A stretch of 64,000 bases of DNA from an uncultured Stomatobaculum sp. (GCF_937924975.1 NZ_CALEYG010000012.1:31047-95046), one strand, 5' to 3'; counted from the stretch's first letter, positions 54,289 through 63,840 are shown. Made by a program: numbers and translations. The notes: generated by a model not told the origin, from the letters alone.

Positions 54289-56562
54289 ATGAACAGCAAC
54301 AGAACAGTGCAGAGAAAACCGCTCCGCCGCGGTGGCAGACAGTTCGCAGCCCTCATCCTTGGCGCAAGTCTTGCGCTCAATCTCCCCGTCGCAGTGCAGG
54401 CCGAAGTCACGAGCGGCGTGCACCCGACTGTCGACGAGGCCTATTATGTGACTCTCGACAGCTACGGCAACCCGACCGATGCCGCCGTTGTGAAAAGTTA
54501 TGCACTGAACGGCGCGACCGAGATTGTAGATCACGGAACCTATGACAGCGTCGAAAACCTGACGAACGGCGTGAAACCCGAAATCAACGGCGACACCGTC
54601 CGCTTCTCGCTCGGCGAGGGCGCGCCTTCACACTTCTATTTCGAGGGAAAGACACGCGCGCCGTTTGAGACCCTGCCCTTTCAAATTTCGATTCAGTATC
54701 TGCTGAACGGTGTGCCGACCGACGCCGCAAAACTCGCCGGCGAAAAAGGTGTGGTTGAGATGCATATCCGCGCTGTCCCGAATCCGGCGAGCAGCGAATA
54801 CCAAAAAAATAACTGGTTTCTGACTGCTGCGGCTGTCTTCAATCAGAATGACATTCTCTCCCTCACGGCGCCGGACGCACAGATACAGACCGTCGGGAAT
54901 CTGAAGACGGCCCTCTTCGTCTGGCTTCCGGGCGAGTCGCAGGAATATGTCCTCTCGGTCGGCGCGGAGGACTTCAAGTTTGACGGCTTCACCTTCCTGC
55001 TCGGCCCGGTCAATGCCTCCGGCCGTCTCGGCGACCTGAAAAAATTACAGGATGACAAACAAGACGTTCAGAAGTCCTGGGACAGTCTGAATGCCGCGAG
55101 CGATCGGCTCTTTGACGCGGCCGAGGGCATGCAGGGCAAGTTAAATCAGGCGGCAAACGGTCTCGACGGCCTGAATCAGGTTCGAAAAAACGTGCAGAGC
55201 CGCGAGAGCGAGTTCTACGGAAACCTTGACAACTTTCTCGGCAACATGGACGGACTTGACAGTGCGCTGGCACCTGCGAGCGGTCATCTGAATTCCGCGA
55301 ATCAGACGGTCGGCGAACTACATGACAATCTCTCCGCGGTCAATGAAAGTCTGCTCACCCTGCAGCGGCATTTAAAGGAGAGCGAGAGCACGCTCAGTGC
55401 TCTGCAGAACAATATGGAGAGCTTTCAGGATGCAAGCGACGATTTGGACAGCGACAGCCGCAACATCAAAAACGATCTCCGGACACTTCGCTCTCTCAGT
55501 GAAGCCGGAAAGACCGGTGCGAATCAGAAAATAAGCGGCACTTTGCAACAGATGAGCGCACTCTACCAGGGGTACGCGCAGTACATGCAGGCGCACGGCC
55601 TGCAGCCCGTCGACGCGGGCGGTACCGGCAGCAATCGCATCCGGATTCGCGCAACCAATCTCGGCACAACCTCAAATGCCGGCGGTATCGACTACACCGC
55701 CGATGCCGAACTCACGCCGTCGCCGCAGTATCCGCAGGGCAGCTTCCAGGACTTTGCCGTTCAAAAACTCGCCTCGCTCGGCTATGACAGCGAGCAGATT
55801 GCCTATGCCCTTGCGCTCTGGAACCAAAGAGACACGGTACAGGCGGCAGCCGCGGGCGCAAACGAAGTCTACGGCAAGATCGATGCGCTCGGCAACGACC
55901 TCGATGCGCTCCGTCTCTCCTCGCTCTACGATGCCCTTTACGGCAGCAGTGCGACCGGAAGTCTGGCGGCCTCGGATGTAAAGAAGCTCTCCGCGGACAT
56001 CCGGCAGAGCATCGATGCGCTCGACCGGGTCTATCGGACTGCGGACGGTTATCTGCCCGCCCTGCAGGCGACCCTCGGCGATGCCGCGACCCTCAGCGAC
56101 ACCGTACGCGCGGATACCGAGAGCCTCACGGCGCTGCTCCGCACCTCGCGCGATATTGTAAAGAGCAACAGCCCTGCGTTCCACCGGAGTGCCGACCTCG
56201 CACTCGATGCGAGCGCCTCGATTCTCCGTCAGAGCGCCTCGGCACTTGACAGCACCGACGCGATGCGGCAGGCGGCCGACAGCATCCGCGACTTAGTCGA
56301 TCAAAAGTGGAACGAAAATACCGGCGAGAAGACCCGGCTCTTCTCGCTCGACGCCGCTGCGGCTCCCGAGTCGCTGACCTCCTCCGAGAATGCGGACGTG
56401 AGCTCTGTCTCTGTCATGCTCCGGAGCGCGGAAATTAAGACCGCCGCGCCGGACAGCCATGTGAAGGGTGCGACCGGGCAGAAGAAGACCGGGCTCTTTT
56501 CGCGCATCCGGAAAATGTTTGCGGACATCTGGCACGACCTGACCGGCTGGATGCACCGCTGA
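54289..56562 (+). CDS. large exported coiled-coil protein, partner of MMPL exporter
   Basis: A 757-residue protein. A signal peptide or anchor spans about residues 20-40 (ALILGASLALNLPVAVQA). Residues 45-250 form a beta-rich region; residues 255-400 and 510-690 are long helical segments with repeated LDGLNQV-type heptads, similar to YhgE/Pip-like extracellular helices. The C-terminus (KTGLFSRIRKMFADIWHDL) is basic and hydrophobic. The next gene, 16 bases downstream, encodes an MMPL exporter, so it probably forms the exported or periplasm-like adaptor of that machine. I do not recognise an enzymatic motif. Promoter and operator-like palindrome precede it. Confidence 0.8.
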   Translation: MNSNRTVQRKPLRRGGRQFAALILGASLALNLPVAVQAEVTSGVHPTVDEAYYVTLDSYGNPTDAAVVKSYALNGATEIVDHGTYDSVENLTNGVKPEINGDTVRFSLGEGAPSHFYFEGKTRAPFETLPFQISIQYLLNGVPTDAAKLAGEKGVVEMHIRAVPNPASSEYQKNNWFLTAAAVFNQNDILSLTAPDAQIQTVGNLKTALFVWLPGESQEYVLSVGAEDFKFDGFTFLLGPVNASGRLGDLKKLQDDKQDVQKSWDSLNAASDRLFDAAEGMQGKLNQAANGLDGLNQVRKNVQSRESEFYGNLDNFLGNMDGLDSALAPASGHLNSANQTVGELHDNLSAVNESLLTLQRHLKESESTLSALQNNMESFQDASDDLDSDSRNIKNDLRTLRSLSEAGKTGANQKISGTLQQMSALYQGYAQYMQAHGLQPVDAGGTGSNRIRIRATNLGTTSNAGGIDYTADAELTPSPQYPQGSFQDFAVQKLASLGYDSEQIAYALALWNQRDTVQAAAAGANEVYGKIDALGNDLDALRLSSLYDALYGSSATGSLAASDVKKLSADIRQSIDALDRVYRTADGYLPALQATLGDAATLSDTVRADTESLTALLRTSRDIVKSNSPAFHRSADLALDASASILRQSASALDSTDAMRQAADSIRDLVDQKWNENTGEKTRLFSLDAAAAPESLTSSENADVSSVSVMLRSAEIKTAAPDSHVKGATGQKKTGLFSRIRKMFADIWHDLTGWMHR

Positions 56563-56578
56563 AACAGGAGGAACCGTT

Positions 56579-58717
56579 ATGATTCACAAGTTGGCAAGAC
56601 GCATCACCGGGAACCCGAAATTTGTTCTCTTTGTCGCCGCCTTACTCTTAATTCCGGCGCTGCTCGGTTATATCGGCACCCGGACAAACTACGATGTTCT
56701 CTCCTATCTTCCGGAGGATGTGCGCTCCGTGCAGGGCGAAAAGCTCCTCGAAGAGCCCTTTCAGGCCGCTGCGACCTCTATGGTCGTGGTCGAGGGCATG
56801 CCGCCGTCCTATACCGATGACTTACTGGAGAGCATCCGGAAGGTGCCGCATGTCAGCAATGCCTTTTGGCTTTCCGGCACGCTCGGCATCCAGGTGCCGA
56901 CCGACATGCTCCCCGCAAAGCTCCGCGACAGCTTTTACGCGGGCGATGCGACTCTCATGATTGTTCAGTTCGACACCGCGCTCTCCGCCGACGAGACCAT
57001 GGACGCGATTGTCGAAATCCGGAAGCTCACGAACGAGAAGTGCTTCGTTGCGGGCATGTCGGCCATGGTGGAGGACATCAAAGAACTCGTGATCTCGGAG
57101 CTGCCGATTTACACCGTCATCGCCGTCATTCTGATGCTGACCGTGTTGCTCTTAAGCTTCGAGTCCTATGTCATGCCCTTTTTGCTGCTCGCGAACATCG
57201 GCATGGCCATCCTCTACAATATGGGCAGCAACCTCTTCCTCGGCCAGATTTCTTATATCACCAAGGCGATTGCAGCCATCCTGCAACTCGGCGTGACCGT
57301 CGATTACTCGATTTTCCTCTATCACCGCTATGAGGAGGAAAAAGAAAAAAATCCGGACAAGCGGGAGGCCATGGCAAACGCAATCACAGCGGCTTTTACC
57401 TCACTCTCCGGCAGTTCGCTCACGACCATTGCGGGCTTCCTCGCGCTCTGCGCGATGCGCTTCACGATGGGACGCGACATGGGCATTGTCATGGCAAAAG
57501 GTGTCGTGATCGGCATTGTCTGCGTGATTATGATTCTGCCCTGCCTCTTCCTCGTCTTTGACGACGCGATTGAGAAGTATAAGCACAGATCCCTATTCCC
57601 GGATTTCACGGGCTTTAACCGCTGGCTGCTCCGCCACCGCCGCCTCTGGATTATCCTCTTTCTCTTCGCGCTGGTGCCCGCCTATTACTCGCAGAAAAAT
57701 ACCGACATCTACTACCAGATTTCCCGCTCCCTGCCTTCAAACCTCCCCTCTCTCCGCTCGAATGAGAAGTTGAAAGAGGACTTTCAAACGGCGACCGAGC
57801 ATGTCGTAATTCTGGACCGCTCGGTGGACAACGGCAAGCTCGGAGAGATGGAGGATGCGCTGAAGGCCGTGCCCGGCATCAGCCATGTGGTCTCCTATCA
57901 CAGTCTGACCGGCAGCGGTATTCCGGACTTTTTCCTCCCCGAACGGGTGCGGAAGATTTTTCTCTCCGACGACTACCAGCTTCTCATGATGACCTCGGAC
58001 TTTGAGGCCGCGACCGATGAGACCAAGGAGCAGTTGGCCGAGATTCAGGAGATTGTGCACCGCTACGATCCGAACGCCTACCTGACCGGAGAAGCCGCGA
58101 TGACCGAGGATCTGCGCGAGGTCTTTACCCGCGACAATATCATCACGAACTATCTCTCGATTCTCTCGATTTTCGTGATTGTCATGTTCGTATTCCGCTC
58201 TTTCACGGTACCGGCCGCCCTGATTCTCGCGATTGAGCTCGCAATCTACATTAACCAGGGACTGGTCTACTGGATGGGCGGCAGCATCTCCTTTATCGCG
58301 CCGATTTTAATCAGTGCAATTCAGCTCGGCGCAACCGTCGACTATGCGATCCTCGTGACCTCCCGCTTTCAGGAAGAGTTGCGAAGCGGCAAGGACCGCG
58401 AGGAGGCTGCGATTCTCGCCGGTGCCACGAGTGACGCCTCGATTATCACGAGTTCGCTCGGCATGTTCGCCGCGACAGTCGGCGTTGCCGTGGTGTCCAA
58501 GATGTACCTGATCAAAGAAGTGTGCATGTTGCTCGCGCGCGGCGCCCTGATTTCCGCCTTCATCGTCGCCTTCATGCTGCCCTGCATCCTCTATGTGCTG
58601 GAACCGCTCTTCCGGCGCACCAGCTTACACTGGGACAAACTCCCGGCGGCAAAGCAAAAACAACAGCGCAGCGAAGCGCAGGCAGAAGGGGCCGCAGCAA
58701 GCGCCGCCGCTCTCTGA
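56579..58717 (+). CDS. MMPL/RND family transporter
   Basis: A 712-residue membrane protein with two repeats of about six helices and two large outer loops (about 40-190 and 385-520). The first helix bundle has QLGVTVDYSIFLYHRYEEEK (about 238-257), and the second has QLGATVDYAILVTSRFQEEL (about 581-600), the paired TVDY motifs of MMPL proteins that supply the proton-relay Asp-Tyr pairs. Substrates in the family are lipids, peptides or drugs; here unknown. Start ATG follows AGGAGG. It ends in an Ala/Gln-rich tail. Confidence 0.93.
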   Translation: MIHKLARRITGNPKFVLFVAALLLIPALLGYIGTRTNYDVLSYLPEDVRSVQGEKLLEEPFQAAATSMVVVEGMPPSYTDDLLESIRKVPHVSNAFWLSGTLGIQVPTDMLPAKLRDSFYAGDATLMIVQFDTALSADETMDAIVEIRKLTNEKCFVAGMSAMVEDIKELVISELPIYTVIAVILMLTVLLLSFESYVMPFLLLANIGMAILYNMGSNLFLGQISYITKAIAAILQLGVTVDYSIFLYHRYEEEKEKNPDKREAMANAITAAFTSLSGSSLTTIAGFLALCAMRFTMGRDMGIVMAKGVVIGIVCVIMILPCLFLVFDDAIEKYKHRSLFPDFTGFNRWLLRHRRLWIILFLFALVPAYYSQKNTDIYYQISRSLPSNLPSLRSNEKLKEDFQTATEHVVILDRSVDNGKLGEMEDALKAVPGISHVVSYHSLTGSGIPDFFLPERVRKIFLSDDYQLLMMTSDFEAATDETKEQLAEIQEIVHRYDPNAYLTGEAAMTEDLREVFTRDNIITNYLSILSIFVIVMFVFRSFTVPAALILAIELAIYINQGLVYWMGGSISFIAPILISAIQLGATVDYAILVTSRFQEELRSGKDREEAAILAGATSDASIITSSLGMFAATVGVAVVSKMYLIKEVCMLLARGALISAFIVAFMLPCILYVLEPLFRRTSLHWDKLPAAKQKQQRSEAQAEGAAASAAAL

Positions 58718-58756
58718 GAGCTGCCGGAACAGCGCAAGGCTAAGCAGACAAAATAT

Positions 58757-58796
58757 CAAAGAACCCCGGGGACCAGGCGGTCTCCGGGGTTCTTTG
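58757..58796. terminator. hairpin terminator after the MMPL gene
   Basis: A 13-base stem (CAAAGAACCCCGG with its complement) around a 14-base loop, followed by a short pyrimidine stretch. It separates the convergent MMPL and PsiE-like genes. Confidence 0.7.
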
Positions 58797-58820
58797 GCTG
58801 TATGGATATCACGCTTTGTC

Positions 58821-59264
58821 TCAGTCGTCTCTGTCCTGCTGGATAAAGTCGAGATGTTGCTTGTGCGCCTCGACCTCATTGGCACTCAGGAACAGATACT
58901 TCCGTATGCCGAAGAGCACTGCGAGCGCAATCACGCCGAGCAGCATATTGACACTGCTCTCGTGCGAGACCAGCAAATTCTTGGTCACCGCAAAAATCAT
59001 GACCTCTATAATGGAGTCCATATCGTGGCGACAGAGCATCGTGATGAGCTCGAGACACATCAGAATATCCAACACAATCTGAATGAACTCCACAAACTGG
59101 CTGTGCGCATCCTTCGGCAGGTGGATCCGCAAATTCACCACCTGAAAAATGACCGCTGCGAAAATAAAGGCGGCAATCACAATCTCCGCCCACATCGCGG
59201 CCTGGAAAAAACGTCCCTGCACGCGGTGCAGCGCATGGTTCACTTTCGAATGTTTCTGATACAT
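58821..59264 (-). CDS. PsiE-like small membrane protein
   Basis: A 147-residue protein with four hydrophobic segments (about 25-45, 60-80, 88-108 and 108-128). The pattern with IEVMIFAVTKNLLVSHESS and a short cytoplasmic tail fits the PsiE family (phosphate-starvation-inducible proteins), whose role is unclear. The ATG has AGAGG six bases upstream, 15 bases after the preceding gene. Confidence 0.65.
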   Translation of the reverse strand: MYQKHSKVNHALHRVQGRFFQAAMWAEIVIAAFIFAAVIFQVVNLRIHLPKDAHSQFVEFIQIVLDILMCLELITMLCRHDMDSIIEVMIFAVTKNLLVSHESSVNMLLGVIALAVLFGIRKYLFLSANEVEAHKQHLDFIQQDRDD

Positions 59265-59279
59265 ACAACCTCTGATTTC

Positions 59280-59864
59280 TCAATTTCGACTGTCGGTATC
59301 CGCCTCGCTGCCGTAGACCGCGACCTTCGCGCGCAAGTCATCCAGTCCGTAGGCAATCTGAAGCAGATCCTCCTCGGCAAAATCCTCGCCGAGCGTAAAC
59401 AGGGTCCGGTAAAACGTCTCGTTGACCGGCGCATCCGTAACCTCTCTCTCGAGCGCACGGTGTACTGCGCCGGAAAGTTCCTGGAGGGTCGAGAGTATCA
59501 TATACTTTAACGCGCGTACTTCCCGCTCGTCCTCCGCCCAGCTCTCCATGTGAAAGTCACCGGTCAGATCCGGCGCGCCCTCACAGTCGTTGCACTTCGG
59601 CGCCTGCAGGCGCTTCCGCATTTCTCTGACCTTTTCGGCTTCCGCCGCGAGTTCCTCCGCCGTCGCAACCGGCGAAGCGCTCAGCATGAGACCCGCAAAG
59701 AAAATGCGGTCCTTGTCGCTGATCATATTGAAACTGCCGGTTCCGCCGGTCCGAATCATGCCGACCAGCGCCTCGATGAGCGCCTGTCTCATACTGCCAA
59801 GCGTCTGTTCCGCCTTGGCCCAGACCGCCTGCGCGGCGCGCTGATCCTTTCTCGCAAATTCCAT
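59280..59864 (-). CDS. helical protein of unknown function with a CxxC motif
   Basis: A 194-residue protein, predicted almost entirely helical and acidic. A single CNDC pair lies near residues 90-93, followed by EGAPDLTGDFHM. The C-terminal helices (about 110-180) vaguely recall the helical bundle of hydroxylamine reductase (Hcp), but no cluster ligands of that enzyme are present. The gene sits between rlmB (17 bases upstream) and the PsiE-like gene and has a clear GAGGAC-type ribosome-binding site. No function is assigned. Confidence 0.6.
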   Translation of the reverse strand: MEFARKDQRAAQAVWAKAEQTLGSMRQALIEALVGMIRTGGTGSFNMISDKDRIFFAGLMLSASPVATAEELAAEAEKVREMRKRLQAPKCNDCEGAPDLTGDFHMESWAEDEREVRALKYMILSTLQELSGAVHRALEREVTDAPVNETFYRTLFTLGEDFAEEDLLQIAYGLDDLRAKVAVYGSEADTDSRN

Positions 59865-59881
59865 CTCTTTGTCCTCTCTTC

Positions 59882-60616
59882 TCAGCTGCGGCGCTGCCGC
59901 AGCACTTCGTAGGCTAGCACACCGGCCGCGACACTCGCATTCAGCGAGTCAATCTGACCGAGCATCGGAATCCGCGCCGTAAAATCGCACTTCTTCCGAA
60001 CGAGTTCCGAGACGCCCTTGCCCTCGTTGCCGATGACTAAACCCAGCGGTCCCTTCAGATTCAGACTGTACATCTCTTCGCCGTCCATATCGGCCGCGAC
60101 AAACCAGAGCCCTTCCTTTTTCAGCTCCTCGATGGTGCGCGCCATATTCGTGACCTTTGCGACCGGCGTGTAGTTCAGCGCCCCCGCCGAAGTCCGCGCG
60201 ACGCTCGCCGTGAGCCCGACCGCGCGGTTCTTGTTGATGATCACGCCGTGCGCACCCACCTGGTTTGCGGTCCGGATAATCGCGCCGAGATTGTAGGGGT
60301 CCTCAATGCCGTCGAGCAGAATCAAAAACGGATCCTCGCCCTTTTCCCGCGCGCTTGCCAGAATGTCGCCGAGTTCCGCATAGCTGTAGCTCGCGACCAT
60401 CGCAATCACACCCTGGTGTTTGCCGTCCTCGCTCATACGGTTCAGGCTCTCCTTGTCGGAGAACAGAATGCGACTCCCCTGTTTTTTTGCCTCCCGCACA
60501 ATGCTCAGAATCGGGCCGTCCTTTAAACCTTCCTGCACATAGAGCTTGTCGACTGTCTTGCCCGCGCGGAATGCCTCCAGAACGGCATTCCGTCCTTCAA
60601 TTGCGTTTTCGTTCAT
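59882..60616 (-). CDS. rlmB: TrmH-family 23S rRNA 2'-O-methyltransferase (RlmB)
   Basis: A 244-residue SPOUT methyltransferase. The N-terminal L30e-like substrate domain (IEGRNAVLEAFRAGKTVDKLYV) precedes the knotted SAM domain with NLGAIIRTANQVGAHGVII (about 110-128), VIGNEGKGVS near 195 and SLNASVAAGVLAYE at the end. In the cysS-mrnC-rlmB arrangement of Firmicutes it methylates G2251-type sites of 23S rRNA. The ATG at 60616 matches the family start and overlaps the end of mrnC by 20 bases. Confidence 0.94.
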   Translation of the reverse strand: MNENAIEGRNAVLEAFRAGKTVDKLYVQEGLKDGPILSIVREAKKQGSRILFSDKESLNRMSEDGKHQGVIAMVASYSYAELGDILASAREKGEDPFLILLDGIEDPYNLGAIIRTANQVGAHGVIINKNRAVGLTASVARTSAGALNYTPVAKVTNMARTIEELKKEGLWFVAADMDGEEMYSLNLKGPLGLVIGNEGKGVSELVRKKCDFTARIPMLGQIDSLNASVAAGVLAYEVLRQRRS

Positions 60617-61022
60617 GCGCCTGTCTCTCCTCCTGCTCCAGCGCTTCGAGCCCGACTCCGACCAGGTCCCGGAAGCGCTCTTCCTTTCCGCTGAGCCGCC
60701 AGTAGCCGACCAGCGCCTCAAACGCAGTCGCAAAGCGGTAGTCAATCATGCTCGCATTTTTCGCCATGGTATTCGCGTGCGCATTCCGTCCCCGACGAAA
60801 GACACTGCTCTCCTCCCCGGTGAGCCTGGGCTCCAGATAGCGCGCGAGCTTTGCCTGCGTCTCTGCCTTCACATAGTGCACGGTCTGACCGTGCATGCGG
60901 TTCACCGGCTGGTTCCCCCGAGCCAGAATGCGCTCCCGGATATAGAGCTCATAGACCGCGTCGCCGAGATAGGCGAGCACCAGCGGCGAATACTGCGCCG
61001 CCCGGCTCACGCTCTCTTCCAC
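60597..61022 (-). CDS. mrnC: Mini-ribonuclease III
   Basis: A 141-residue RNase III-like enzyme without a double-stranded RNA-binding domain, which matures 23S rRNA ends. The active-site segment YLGDAVYELYIRE (about 18-30) and the AFEALVGYWRLSG block near 106-118 are conserved. The start is GTG at 61022, within the last 16 bases of cysS, so it is translationally coupled; the 3' end overlaps rlmB by 20 bases. Confidence 0.93.
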   Translation of the reverse strand: MEESVSRAAQYSPLVLAYLGDAVYELYIRERILARGNQPVNRMHGQTVHYVKAETQAKLARYLEPRLTGEESSVFRRGRNAHANTMAKNASMIDYRFATAFEALVGYWRLSGKEERFRDLVGVGLEALEQEERQAHERKRN

Positions 61023-62416
61023 TTGACGCCCTCTTTGGTGTCCTCAAGGAGGATACCCATCGCCGTGAGCTCGTTTCGGATTTCATCGGCGCGCGCAAAG
61101 TTCTTCTCCTTCCGCGCCGTCTGCCGCTCCGCAATCAAAGCCTCCACCCGGGCATCCAGATTCTCTTCCTTCCGCTCGGACAGCAGGCCCAGCACATCGA
61201 GAAGCCTCTCGAGAAGCTCTTTCACGCGGGTAATGTAGGTCTTCGAGCTCTCTTCCGTGACTGTGATATTGGCGCGCTTCACCATCTCGAAAATCACACT
61301 GATCGCATCCGCGGTGTTGAAGTCATCGTCCATCGCGGCCTCGAATTTTTCACGGAGCGTGTCAAAGGCCTTCAGCTCTTCTTCCTCCGCGCCCGTTAGC
61401 GCCTCGGTCTTTGCCGCCGACAGGCAGTCTCTGAGATGCTCCATCGCGGTCAGAATGCGGTCCAGGCTCGCCTTCGCGCCGTCCATCATCTCCCGCGAGA
61501 AGTTCAGCGGACTTCTGTAGTGCGCCGAGAGCATGAAGAAGCGGAGCACCTGGAGATCGTACTCCTCGCTGATCTGCCGCACAGTCTTAAAATTGCCGAG
61601 CGACTTCGACATCTTGACGTTGTCGATGTTCAGGAAGGCATTGTGCATCCAGTAGCGCACAAACTTCTTGCCGCTCACGGCCTCGGACTGCGCAATCTCG
61701 TTCTCGTGGTGCGGGAACACCAGATCCTCGCCGCCGCCGTGAATGTCGATTGTCTCGCCGAGGTACTTTTTGCTCATGACCGAGCACTCGATGTGCCAGC
61801 CCGGGCGTCCCTCACACCAAGGCGACTCCCAGTAGGGCTCGCCCTCCTTCTTCGGCTTCCAAAGCACAAAGTCGTTCGGATCCTCCTTGGCCTCCTCGCC
61901 GCGCACCTTGAGGGTGCGAAGTCCCGCCTGGTTCTCCTCGACATTTTTGTGGGAGAGCTTGCCGTAATCCGGGAAACTCTCGACCCGGTAGTAGACCGTG
62001 CCGTCCGCCGCGACATACGCGTGGCCGCCGTCAATCAGTTTCTGAATCATATCAATCATGCCGGAAATCTCTTCGGTCGCGCGCGGGTTATAGCTTGCCG
62101 GGCGCACATTCATGCCCGCCATATCCTTCTTGCACTCGGCAATGTAGCGCTCGGAAATCACAGAGGCGTCCACACCCTCCTCGTTGGCCGCCTTGATAAT
62201 CTTGTCGTCCACATCGGTGAAGTTCGAGACAAAGTTCACCTCGTACCCCTTATACTCGAGATAGCGCCGCACCGTGTCAAAAAAGATCATGGGGCGCGCG
62301 TTGCCGATGTGAATGAGATTGTATACCGTCGGGCCGCAGACATACATTCTGACCTTACCCGGCTCAATGGTCTGAAACTCCTCTTTGTAACGCGTCATCG
62401 TATCGTAAATTTTCAT
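61007..62416 (-). CDS. cysS: cysteinyl-tRNA synthetase
   Basis: A 469-residue class I synthetase. The zinc Cys in RMYVCGPTVYNLIHIGNARP (C about 28, with HIGN after it), the second zinc ligands near the WHIECSVMS segment and HGGGEDLVFPHHENE, and KMSKSLGNF (about 266-274) are all present. ATG 62416 has GGAGAG upstream and overlaps the ispF stop as ATGA. Order ispF-cysS-mrnC-rlmB is characteristic of Clostridia and Bacilli. Confidence 0.97.
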   Translation of the reverse strand: MKIYDTMTRYKEEFQTIEPGKVRMYVCGPTVYNLIHIGNARPMIFFDTVRRYLEYKGYEVNFVSNFTDVDDKIIKAANEEGVDASVISERYIAECKKDMAGMNVRPASYNPRATEEISGMIDMIQKLIDGGHAYVAADGTVYYRVESFPDYGKLSHKNVEENQAGLRTLKVRGEEAKEDPNDFVLWKPKKEGEPYWESPWCEGRPGWHIECSVMSKKYLGETIDIHGGGEDLVFPHHENEIAQSEAVSGKKFVRYWMHNAFLNIDNVKMSKSLGNFKTVRQISEEYDLQVLRFFMLSAHYRSPLNFSREMMDGAKASLDRILTAMEHLRDCLSAAKTEALTGAEEEELKAFDTLREKFEAAMDDDFNTADAISVIFEMVKRANITVTEESSKTYITRVKELLERLLDVLGLLSERKEENLDARVEALIAERQTARKEKNFARADEIRNELTAMGILLEDTKEGVKWKRA

Positions 62417-62892
62417 TTTGTTCTCTCCGTCAACAGGCACACGGCGTGCGCCGCAATGCCCTCTCCTCTCCCTGTAAAGCCCATATGTTCCTCGGTGCTC
62501 GCCTTGACGCTCACAGCCCCTACCGGGAGCGAGAGCACCTCCGCAATTCGCGCGCGCATCGCGCCTATATGCGGCGCGAGCTTCGGCGCCTGGCAGACCA
62601 CCGTGCTGTCAATGTTTCCGATTTCGTAGCCCGCGCCGCGAACCAAGTTCCCGACCGCCCGCAACAGTTCCGCGCTGTCCGCACCCTGATAAGCCGGATC
62701 GCTGTCCGGAAAGTGCGCGCCGATATCGCCGAGCGCCGCCGCGCCGAGCAGCGCGTCGGAAATCGCATGCAAAAGTACATCCGCGTCGCTGTGGCCGAGC
62801 AAGCCCTTCTCGTAGGGAATTTCAATGCCCCCGAGGATAAGCGGTCGCTCTACGACCAAGCGGTGTACATCATACCCCTGTCCGATTCTCAT
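62413..62892 (-). CDS. ispF: 2-C-methyl-D-erythritol 2,4-cyclodiphosphate synthase
   Basis: A 159-residue enzyme of the MEP isoprenoid pathway. Metal-site residues are in GQGYDVHRLV (Asp8, His10) and LGHSDADVLLHA (His about 34); the later DIGAHFPDSDPAY and KASTEEHMGFTGRGEGIAAHA blocks are complete. It lies 18 bases after the lipid kinase gene. Confidence 0.96.
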   Translation of the reverse strand: MRIGQGYDVHRLVVERPLILGGIEIPYEKGLLGHSDADVLLHAISDALLGAAALGDIGAHFPDSDPAYQGADSAELLRAVGNLVRGAGYEIGNIDSTVVCQAPKLAPHIGAMRARIAEVLSLPVGAVSVKASTEEHMGFTGRGEGIAAHAVCLLTERTK

Positions 62893-62910
62893 CTTCCTCT
62901 CCTCCCGCTC

Positions 62911-63840
62911 TCAACAGAGAAAGCGTATCTGCCGGTGCACACAGCGCACCGTAAACTCCTGCCTGCTCCCGCGCCCCTCGCCGTCCGTATGAAACGGCAG
63001 CGCTTCGTCGAGACAGAGATGAAACTCCCGACAACGGTACACCCGGACGCCCGCATAGGCTTCCGGCTGCAGACGCCGCGGCAGGAGCAGGAGCCGCGCC
63101 TGCTGCAGGCGGCTCTGCGTATTCAGCACCGAGACGGTCAGCTGACCGTCCGAGAGCGGCACCTGATTCGCGAGACGTATGCCGCCGGCCTCTGTCGGCT
63201 GCAACTGCGCGCTCAGCAAAAAGAGGTGCCCAAACTCGACCCGCTGACCGCTGTCCGTCTCAAAATAGCCCCGGGTACAGCGCGCGCGGAGCAGTGCGCG
63301 AAAGCCCTCTCTGCGCCGCGTGCCAAGCCAGAGCAGCCGCGAATGCCGCCCGCGGCGCTGTTCGAACGCATAGAGCCTGGACAGCCACTCCGCGTCAAAG
63401 CCGACGCCGCAACTCACGAGAAAGCGGTGATGCAGGGGCTCGTTGCCGCCGAACTCCACCACGCCGTAGTCGAGCGACCGCTCCTCGCGCGGCGAGAGAA
63501 TGCGCTTTAAACAGCCGAGCGGCGTCACCGGGAGTTTTAACCCGCGCGCAAAGTCGGAGTCCCGCCCCACCGGAATAAAGCCGAAGCGAAGCCGCTCCGA
63601 GAGCCGCGCGCCGTCCAGCACCTCGTTCAACATGCCGTCGCCTCCCACGGCGACCAGGGTGAGTTCCGTGTCGCCCGGCGCTTCCGTGAGTTTTGCCGCC
63701 AGCTGCCTTGCCTCGCCGGTGCCTCCGGTCACATAAACCTGATATTCTGTTTTGGTGCGGAGCAGCCTCCGCTCGAGTTTCTTAAAGACGCGGTACCCGC
63801 GCTCGCCGCCCGCATTCGGATTTACCAAAAAAACCAGCAT
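62911..63840 (-). CDS. diacylglycerol/lipid kinase family protein
   Basis: A 309-residue DAGK-catalytic family kinase. FLVNPNAGGERGYRVFKKLE opens the nucleotide domain and VAVGGDGMLNEVLDGA (about 64-79) is the GGDG signature; GFIPVGRDSDFARGL takes the place of the usual GT-N-DFAR. The C-terminal beta-sandwich is intact. YegS/DgkB-type enzymes recycle diacylglycerol; the lipid here is not defined. The ATG at 63840 fits the family start; the frame is open to 63879. Confidence 0.9.
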   Translation of the reverse strand: MLVFLVNPNAGGERGYRVFKKLERRLLRTKTEYQVYVTGGTGEARQLAAKLTEAPGDTELTLVAVGGDGMLNEVLDGARLSERLRFGFIPVGRDSDFARGLKLPVTPLGCLKRILSPREERSLDYGVVEFGGNEPLHHRFLVSCGVGFDAEWLSRLYAFEQRRGRHSRLLWLGTRRREGFRALLRARCTRGYFETDSGQRVEFGHLFLLSAQLQPTEAGGIRLANQVPLSDGQLTVSVLNTQSRLQQARLLLLPRRLQPEAYAGVRVYRCREFHLCLDEALPFHTDGEGRGSRQEFTVRCVHRQIRFLC

